From Micromonospora aurantiaca ATCC 27029 (lineage in GTDB: Bacteria > Actinomycetota > Actinomycetes > Mycobacteriales > Micromonosporaceae): a stretch of 64,000 bases of DNA. Shown piece after piece: positions 58,546-64,000 of this stretch. The position numbers and the translations under genes were made by a program. Below the pieces are notes generated by a model. It was not told where the DNA came from, did no database searches, and saw only the letters and a list, made by a program, of their open reading frames with translations. Within the stretch, counting starts at the first letter, position 1; each line of letters starts with the position of its first letter. The stretch lies in NCBI RefSeq assembly GCF_000145235.1, contig NC_014391.1, positions 3,356,001 to 3,420,000 on the forward strand, given 5' to 3'.

Positions 58546-60603
58546 TCAGCGCAGCGTGCAGACCGTGCCGTTGAGGCGGAACGCACCCACCGGCACGTTC
58601 GGTCCGCTGTACGCGCCGACGAAGCCCACAGTCGTGCTCCCGCCGTCGGCGGCGAGCCGCCGGTTGTCGGCGGTGGGCGTCACCCGGACGTCGCGGCCCT
58701 GCTGGTCCCAGGTGGCGCTCCACCCGCTGCTCACCTGCTGCCAGGCGGTCGGCCAGGTCCAGGTGAGCGTCCAGCCGTCGACGGCCTTCGCACCCGTGTT
58801 GATGACCTCGACGTTCGCCACGTACCCGTTGCCCCAGTCGTTGTCGTCGTCGAACCGCACCGCGCAGGAGCTCTCGGCGGGGCTGCCGGTGGCGAACGTC
58901 AGCGGCGGCGACGACCACGAGACCCGCCCGGCGGTGTCCCGGGCCAGCACGTTGACCGTGTAGCGGGGTCCCGGTTCGAGGTTGCCCACTGTGAGCGAGG
59001 TGCCGGCGGTCTCGCCGAGCTGCTCGCTCACCGCGCCGTACTGGCGGTGCACCTCGTACTTGGCGATCGGGGATCCTCCGGGCGTGGCCGCCGGCCAGGA
59101 GATGGTCGCCGCGCGGTCGGTCACCGTGCTCGCCGTCGGCCGGCCCGGGGCGCCGGGCCGCCCGGCCGAGCTGCCGGCCGGTCGCAGCACGAGCGTGGTC
59201 AGCGAGTACGGCGGCAGCGTCCGCGCGGCCGCGCTGCCGGAGCGGCCGGTGCTGATCCCGGTCGCGCCGTTGGTGAACGTGTGCACGGTCGGTGCCTCGT
59301 CGGCCGGGGTGAACCCGGCGTAGTCGAGCGCCACCGGGTACGCGTTGTCCGGGTCCTTGTTGAGCAGCAGGACCGCGACGCTGCCGTCCGGCCGGCGGAC
59401 CGCGTGCGCGGCGACCAGCGGCTGGTCGGTCCCGGCGCGGACGAGCTGGTCACCGGGCCGGACGAACAGGTTCATCATGGACAACGCGTGGTACGGCGCG
59501 AACGGGGTGTTGAACGCCGGCTGGCACACCTCGCCGTCGCTGGTGCAGTTGCCGCTGGAGAGCAGCCCGAAGTCGCCGTAGTCGGTCTGCCCGGCCACCT
59601 CGGAGACGGTGCCGATGCCGTTGTGCACGTTCCACCACTGCACCGTGAACACGCCCTGCTCCAGCAGGCCGCTGTAGGCGTCGGCCAGGAACAGCGCGCC
59701 CGGCGCGGTGGTGCGGCCGGCGTCCACGTTCAGCTCGGTGAAGCTGATCCCGATCCGGTCCGCGCCGGGGCCGGCGTACCGGGCGATCTGCTGGCGCAGC
59801 AGCCAGGCCGCGTCGGGCAGGTGGTTGGTGCGGGCCAGTGAGTCGGCGGCGCTGCCGCCCGGGTACCAGTGCACGTCCACGAAGTCGATCTTCGGGCCGG
59901 CGATGGACAGCACGGTCTGGTTCCACGGCCCCGGATCCGATCCGGCGGTGATGCCGTCCGGCCAGTTGCCGGGCATGGTGAGCACCGCGCCGACCTTGAT
60001 GCTCGGGTCGACCGCCTTCATCGCGTCGGCGTACTCGACCACCAGCCGCGCGTACTGGGAGGCGCTCTTGTCCGGGTGGTCGTCGGCCTCCCAGGCCGAG
60101 CCGTAGTGGCCGTTGCCGTAGTTCTCGTTGCCGACGGTCCACCACTTGGCGCCGTAGCCCTTGGTGACGTTGGCGTAGCGGACCCACGCCGCCGCCTCGG
60201 CGGGCGTGCCGGTGCCGTAGTTCGCGATGATCATCGGCTCGGCGCCGACGCGGCGGGCGCCGGCCATGAACGTGTCGAAGTCGGTGTTCGGTGCGACGTA
60301 GCCGCCGGGCGCGGTGTGCGTCTCCCAGTGGTAGATGTCGGCGTACGAGCCGCCGGGGTAGCGCAGCATCTTCACGCCCGCGGCCTTGAGCAGGTCGGAC
60401 GTCTCGGCGCTGCCGAGCTGCGAGTCCCAGATGGCGTGGTTGACGCCGAGCGCGGTGGCCGGGACGGTGGCCAGCCCGGCGCGGGTGTTGACGGTGACGG
60501 TGACCGGGTCGGTGGGGTCGGCGGCGGCGACCGGCCCGCCGACGGTGCTGAGCGCGGTGGCGAGCAGCAGCAGGCTGGCCGCGAACGCGGTGGTTCTCCT
60601 CAT
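58546..60603 (-). CDS. Secreted glycoside hydrolase (alpha-L-arabinofuranosidase-like) with FN3 and CBM2
   Basis: A 685-aa secreted enzyme. The signal ends VAA|AD (about 28). The TIM-barrel region (about 35-470) has MLRYPGGSYADIYHWETHT and WWTVGNENYGNGHYGSAWEA (probable acid/base Glu in GNE), then ISFTELNVDAG as a likely nucleophile region, and a beta-sandwich to about 470. FN3 (about 490-570) and a C-terminal CBM2 (about 580-685, SSCAVRFDDDNDWGNGYVAN) follow. The motifs suggest clan GH-A, near GH51/GH44-type enzymes; the family assignment is uncertain. Divergent from the LPMO gene across an AT-rich promoter island. Confidence 0.75.
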   Translation of the reverse strand: MRRTTAFAASLLLLATALSTVGGPVAAADPTDPVTVTVNTRAGLATVPATALGVNHAIWDSQLGSAETSDLLKAAGVKMLRYPGGSYADIYHWETHTAPGGYVAPNTDFDTFMAGARRVGAEPMIIANYGTGTPAEAAAWVRYANVTKGYGAKWWTVGNENYGNGHYGSAWEADDHPDKSASQYARLVVEYADAMKAVDPSIKVGAVLTMPGNWPDGITAGSDPGPWNQTVLSIAGPKIDFVDVHWYPGGSAADSLARTNHLPDAAWLLRQQIARYAGPGADRIGISFTELNVDAGRTTAPGALFLADAYSGLLEQGVFTVQWWNVHNGIGTVSEVAGQTDYGDFGLLSSGNCTSDGEVCQPAFNTPFAPYHALSMMNLFVRPGDQLVRAGTDQPLVAAHAVRRPDGSVAVLLLNKDPDNAYPVALDYAGFTPADEAPTVHTFTNGATGISTGRSGSAAARTLPPYSLTTLVLRPAGSSAGRPGAPGRPTASTVTDRAATISWPAATPGGSPIAKYEVHRQYGAVSEQLGETAGTSLTVGNLEPGPRYTVNVLARDTAGRVSWSSPPLTFATGSPAESSCAVRFDDDNDWGNGYVANVEVINTGAKAVDGWTLTWTWPTAWQQVSSGWSATWDQQGRDVRVTPTADNRRLAADGGSTTVGFVGAYSGPNVPVGAFRLNGTVCTLR

Positions 60604-60758
60604 GCGGGGGTGTCCTTCGGAGTGGGACGACGAGGCGATGCCCGGTCTGCGTCGTCCTCCCGGAGCCGTGACGGCGACGGGTGCCCACGAACGACGATCG
60701 GCTCCGCGCGGCGAGCCATCGATGAGGATCATACGCCCGGCGCGGGGGAGTGCAGGGC

Positions 60759-60804
60759 TTAATTTATAGACAGGAGTCTTTACTGTTAACAATGTTTAAT
60801 TTAT
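60759..60804. promoter_or_regulatory. AT-rich divergent promoter island with TTAATTTAT repeats
   Basis: TTAATTTAT occurs at 60759-60767 and 60796-60804. Between them lie AGAC-AGGA-GTCT (60768-60779) and the palindrome TGTTAACA (60784-60791). This stretch is strikingly AT-rich for this genome and lies between the divergent GH (start 60603) and LPMO (start 60845) genes, so it probably holds both promoters and a shared regulator site. Confidence 0.5.
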
Positions 60805-60844
60805 GTTCGGGGCACCTTCCGTTCCCCCCGAAGGAGTTGCCACC

Positions 60845-61594
60845 ATGCGCCGAAGAATCACCCTCCCGCTGCTCACCGCCGGTGCCGTCACCGGGACGCT
60901 GGCGCTCGCCGCGCCCGCGCAGGCCCACGGCTACGTCTCCTCGCCGCCCAGCCGGCAGGCGCTCTGCGCGCAGAACCGGGTGCCCGACTGCGGTCAGATC
61001 AAGTACGAGCCGCAGAGCGTCGAGGGCCCCAAGGGCCTGCGCAGCTGCCACGCCGGCATCGCCCAGTTCGCGGTGCTCAACGACGACAGCCGCAACTGGC
61101 CGGCCACCTCGGTCGGCAGCACCGTCACGTTCACCTGGGTCAACACCGCCCGGCACGCCACCGCCAACTGGGAGTACTGGATTGGCGGCACCCGGGTCGC
61201 CGTGGTCGACGGCGGTGGCCGCCAGCCCGGCGCGACCGTGTCGCACACCGTCAACCTCGGCGGCTTCTCCGGCCGGCAGAAGCTGCTCGCCATCTGGAAC
61301 ATCTCCGACACCGCCAACGCGTTCTACTCCTGCGTCGACCTCCAGATCGGCGGCGGAGGCGGCAACCCGACCCCGCCGCCCACCCCGACCGCGGCGCCCA
61401 CCACGCCCGCGCCCTCGCCCACGCCCACCCGGACCAGCACCCCGGCACCGGGCGGCACGTGGACCGCCGGGCGGGCGTACCAGGTCGGTGACACGGTCAC
61501 CTACGACGGCCGTAGCTACCGCTGCCGCCAGGCGCACACCGCCATCGCCGGCTGGGAACCGCCGAACGTACCGGCGCTGTGGCAGCAGATCTGA
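60845..61594 (+). CDS. AA10 lytic polysaccharide monooxygenase with CBM5/12
   Basis: A 249-aa secreted copper enzyme. Signal cleavage AQA|HGYV exposes His28, the N-terminal copper-brace residue. The second His is in NTARHATANWEYW (about residue 100). The catalytic domain runs to about 178 with paired Cys. A Pro/Thr linker and a C-terminal CBM5/12 (about 205-249: WTAGRAYQVGDTVTYDGRSY, CRQAHTAIAGWEPPNVPALW) suggest chitin as substrate; some relatives cleave cellulose. The ATG at 60845 sits 43 bp after the AT-rich island. Confidence 0.93.
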   Translation: MRRRITLPLLTAGAVTGTLALAAPAQAHGYVSSPPSRQALCAQNRVPDCGQIKYEPQSVEGPKGLRSCHAGIAQFAVLNDDSRNWPATSVGSTVTFTWVNTARHATANWEYWIGGTRVAVVDGGGRQPGATVSHTVNLGGFSGRQKLLAIWNISDTANAFYSCVDLQIGGGGGNPTPPPTPTAAPTTPAPSPTPTRTSTPAPGGTWTAGRAYQVGDTVTYDGRSYRCRQAHTAIAGWEPPNVPALWQQI

Positions 61595-62211
61595 GCCCGC
61601 GTACCCGCGCGGTGGAGCCGGCCGGTCCCCGGCTCCGCCGCGCGTCCGCCGCGGCCCTGCTCGGCGTGGCGCTGGCCCTGCCCGGGTGCGGCGGCCCACC
61701 GGCCGCCGATCCGTCCCCGCCGGTCCCGTCCGCCACGACCTCGGTCCCGGCCGGCGCGGACGCCACTGTCAGCGGGATCGACGCGCTGTTCCTGGCCATG
61801 ATGGTGGCGCACACCGAGCAGACGCTGGAGATCGTCCGGCTCGGCCTCGACCGGGCCACCGACCCGCGGATCCGCACGCTGATCGCCGCCGTCCGGGCCA
61901 CCGAGACCGACGAACTGGCCACCATGCGCGGCTGGCTGCGCGAGGCCGGCCCGTCGGCCGCCGCCGCGGCCGCCCGGCACGACCACTCCGGGCACAGCGA
62001 GGCCGCCGCCGGACTGGCCCGGCTGCGCGCCGCCGCGCCCGCCGACGCCGACCGGGTGCTGCTCGACGTGCTCAGCCGGCACCAGCGCACCGCGGCCGAC
62101 CTGGCCCGTGCCCAGGTCGCCGCCGGGACCAGCGAGCGGGTACGCGACCTCGCCCGCCGCATCGACCGTTCGCGTACGGCCGAGGTCGACCTGATGGCCG
62201 GCCTGGGCTGA
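61579..62211 (+). CDS. DUF305 (ferritin-like) lipoprotein
   Basis: A 210-aa protein with lipobox ALPGC (Cys about residue 37) and a DUF305 helical domain (about 62-205): IDALFLAMMVAHTEQTLEIV, the Met/His-rich M-x-x-H motif, and TMRGWLREAGP. A His-rich patch, RHDHSGHSEA, may bind metal. GTG 61579 overlaps the LPMO 3' end by 16 bp; GTG 61612 gives a more standard 26-residue lipoprotein signal and may be the true start. DUF305 proteins are often linked to copper handling, which would fit the neighbouring copper LPMO (inference). Confidence 0.75.
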   Translation: MAADLSPRTRAVEPAGPRLRRASAAALLGVALALPGCGGPPAADPSPPVPSATTSVPAGADATVSGIDALFLAMMVAHTEQTLEIVRLGLDRATDPRIRTLIAAVRATETDELATMRGWLREAGPSAAAAAARHDHSGHSEAAAGLARLRAAAPADADRVLLDVLSRHQRTAADLARAQVAAGTSERVRDLARRIDRSRTAEVDLMAGLG

Positions 62212-62356
62212 TCGGCGGCGTGCCGAAGCGCCGGAGCTGCCCGGACGGGGCATGACCTTCGTCACGGTCGTCGCCGCCGGTGACCGGCTCGACAAGAGCG
62301 GCGAATCGGCGCGCACCAGCCCTTTCCGCGAGCCGGCGGAGCAGATCGGCGCCGGC

Positions 62357-62412
62357 GGCGCGGCCGGTTCGCGTGCCGCCGCGGTTCTCCCGTCGGCAAA
62401 ACCGGCCGCGCC
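62357..62412 (+). other. Hairpin upstream of the DHA2 exporter
   Basis: GGCGCGGCCGGTT (62357-62369) and its exact complement (62400-62412) form a 13-bp stem with a 30-nt loop. It lies in the 327-bp non-coding gap 62212-62538, about 125 bp before the exporter start. It could terminate the DUF305 transcript or form a leader structure. No other element is clear in this gap. Confidence 0.4.
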
Positions 62413-62538
62413 TCGTCCCAGGTCATGGCTACGCTGTCGCCCGGACGCCGCCCCGCCGCGCGTTCCGCCCGCGCTCCGCAGACGGCGCGCGGCGCCGCCG
62501 CCGACACCCAGTGCCGGACCGGATCCAGGAGACCGTCA

Positions 62539-64000
62539 GTGACCCAGCAACCCGTCGCGACGTCGACGAAGCTCGACGCCGCCGTACTCAAGGTGGCCGG
62601 CGTCGTCGTGCTCGGTGCGATCATGTCGATCCTCGACGTGACAGTCGTCAGCGTGGCGCTGCCGACGTTCCAGAGCGAGTTCGACGCCACGTACGCCCGC
62701 GTCGCGTGGACCATGACCGGCTACACGCTCGCGCTCGCCACGGTGATCCCGCTCAGCGGCTGGGCCGCCGACCGGTTCGGCACGAAACGCCTCTACATGG
62801 TGGCGCTGGCGTTGTTCACCATCGGCTCGGGGCTGTGCGCCACGGCCGACTCGATCGGCGAGCTGATCGCCTGGCGGGTGATCCAGGGCCTCGGCGGCGG
62901 CATGCTTATGCCGCTCGGCATGACGATCATGACCCGGGCCGCCGGCCCGCACCGCATCGGCCGCCTGATGGCGGTGCTCGGCATCCCGATGCTGCTCGGC
63001 CCGATCACCGGCCCGATCCTCGGCGGCTGGCTGATCGACGTCGCGAGCTGGCACTGGATCTTCCTGATCAACCTGCCGATCGGCGTGGTCGCCCTGGTCT
63101 ACGCCCAGCTCGCCCTGCCCAAGGACAACGCCGAGCCGTCCGAGTCGTTCGACTTCCTCGGCATGCTCATGCTCTCGCCGGGTCTCGCGCTGTTCCTCTA
63201 CGGCATCTCCACGCTGCCCGAGACCGGCACCGTCGCCGACACGAAGGTCTGGCTGCCGATGCTCGCCGGCGGCGCGCTCGTGGTCGCCTTCGTGCTCTAC
63301 TCGTTCCGGCCCCGGCACCCGCTGCTCGACCTGCGGCTGTTCCGCAACCGCAACCTGACCATCGCCACCGTCACCATGTTCGTGTTCATCATCGCGTTCA
63401 TGGGCGCGGGCCTGCTGTTCCCCAGCTACTTCCTCCAGGTGCGCGGCGAGACGACGCTGACCGCGGGCCTGCTGATCGCGCCGCAGGGCATCGGCGCGAT
63501 GCTGACCATGCCGATCGCCGGCATGCTCGCCGACCGCGTGCCGGTCGGCCGGACGGTGCCGTTCGCGCTCGTGCTCATCGCCGCCGGGTTCTTCACCTTC
63601 ACCCAGCTCGGCACCGACACGTCGTACTGGCTGCTCTGCGGCTCGCTGTTCGTGATGGGCCTCGGCATGGGCGGCACGATGATGCCGATCATGACCTCGG
63701 CGCTGAAGACGCTCAGCGCGGCGGAGGTGGCGCGCGGCTCCACGCTCGTCAACATCCTCCAGCAGATCGGCGGCTCGGTCGGCGCCGCGGTCATGTCGGT
63801 CATCCTCACCAGCGAGCTGAACGGCTCCCGGCCGATCCCCGGCGTCACCGACCCGGCCACCGGCGCCCCGCTGACCGAGGCCCAGCTCGCCATCGCCTCC
63901 CAGCAGCAGCCCGAGCTGACCCAGCAGTTCCCGGTGCCGCCGTCGCTGATCGAGCGCGGGCTCGACTACGCGGCGAACTCCTTCTCCACCACGTTCTGGG
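62539..64000 (+). CDS. DHA2-family (EmrB/QacA) MFS exporter, truncated by the window end
   Basis: 487 codons are visible before the window ends. It starts at GTG 62539 with AGGAG at 62527-62531 and reads MTQQPVATSTKLDAAVLKVA, then the DHA2 helix-1 motif SILDVTVVSVALPTF. Motif A follows (GWAADRFGTKRLYMVAL), then WRVIQGLGGGMLMPLGMTIM and the motif C-type LLGPITGPILGGWLID. About 12-13 helices are present, so most of a 14-TM protein is inside the window. The substrate is unknown; no regulator is adjacent upstream. Confidence 0.92.
   Translation, partial: MTQQPVATSTKLDAAVLKVAGVVVLGAIMSILDVTVVSVALPTFQSEFDATYARVAWTMTGYTLALATVIPLSGWAADRFGTKRLYMVALALFTIGSGLCATADSIGELIAWRVIQGLGGGMLMPLGMTIMTRAAGPHRIGRLMAVLGIPMLLGPITGPILGGWLIDVASWHWIFLINLPIGVVALVYAQLALPKDNAEPSESFDFLGMLMLSPGLALFLYGISTLPETGTVADTKVWLPMLAGGALVVAFVLYSFRPRHPLLDLRLFRNRNLTIATVTMFVFIIAFMGAGLLFPSYFLQVRGETTLTAGLLIAPQGIGAMLTMPIAGMLADRVPVGRTVPFALVLIAAGFFTFTQLGTDTSYWLLCGSLFVMGLGMGGTMMPIMTSALKTLSAAEVARGSTLVNILQQIGGSVGAAVMSVILTSELNGSRPIPGVTDPATGAPLTEAQLAIASQQQPELTQQFPVPPSLIERGLDYAANSFSTTFW

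Noticed and set aside
62252..62542. 96-aa plus-strand frame before the last exporter
   Set aside because: No ribosome binding site, no domain, and it contains the long hairpin. It ends in the exporter start region.

Overview
The window is about 64 kb of very GC-rich DNA (roughly 70% or more by eye). It has frequent GTG starts, 4-bp GTGA/ATGA gene overlaps, and many secreted polysaccharide-degrading enzymes with CBM2 modules and Pro/Thr linkers. This fits a filamentous actinomycete. The gene order pafB-pafC-tatA-tatC ... helY ... 5'-3' exonuclease and the style of the secreted enzymes suggest Micromonospora or a close relative. That assignment is inference; there is no rRNA in the window. No tRNA, CRISPR array, transposase or phage gene was seen.

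Layout. (i) 0.1-14.4 kb, conserved backbone: pafB/pafC, tatA/tatC, helicase HelY and a 5'-3' exonuclease. The block is interrupted by a BtuF-like binding protein, a cupredoxin-type lipoprotein, a fasciclin protein, a lipid kinase, an EamA exporter, a HAD protein and an MHYT membrane protein. (ii) 14.4-22.2 kb, mixed accessory genes: a DUF4037 protein, a CE1-type esterase with CBM2, a zinc-free bL36, a GT2, a YdcF-like protein, a TetR/DUF4873/AurF-like oxygenase group, and a GH5 cellulase with CBM2 behind a CebR-type box. (iii) 22.3-27.6 kb, signalling and stress: a minus-strand operon (STAS, GlsB/YeaQ-like, zinc-ribbon-STAS, BON), a response regulator/histidine kinase/GerMN lipoprotein operon resembling MtrAB-LpqB, and a SigB/SigF-type sigma factor.

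(iv) 27.6-43.6 kb is the most interesting block. Three different secreted GH87-type (alpha-1,3-glucanase/mycodextranase) proteins flank a LacI/MalR-like regulator, an ABC sugar importer (binding protein plus two permeases) and a cytoplasmic GH13 alpha-glucosidase. Repeated TTCTTGC operator half-sites overlap the regulator and importer promoters. I read this as a dedicated alpha-1,3-glucan (fungal wall glucan, nigeran or mutan) utilisation locus: GH87 enzymes cut the polymer outside, the importer takes up nigero-oligosaccharides, and GH13 finishes them inside.

(v) 43.6-47.4 kb: a MocR-type regulator divergent from an EamA exporter with overlapping start codons, and a secreted SH3 protein. (vi) 47.4-52.5 kb, plant-wall enzymes: PL1 pectate lyase, then a GH62-GH30 arabinoxylan operon behind a second CebR-type box. 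(vii) 52.7-64 kb: an unusual SRPBCC-TM-CBM2-like fusion, an LtrA protein, a TetR-regulated DHA2 exporter, a PAP2 phosphatase, a GH/FN3/CBM2 enzyme divergent from an AA10 LPMO, a DUF305 lipoprotein, and a second DHA2 exporter cut by the window end.

Four related intergenic palindromes with GATC-containing arms are scattered through the window. Many operon ends carry perfect GC-rich hairpins without a U-tract.
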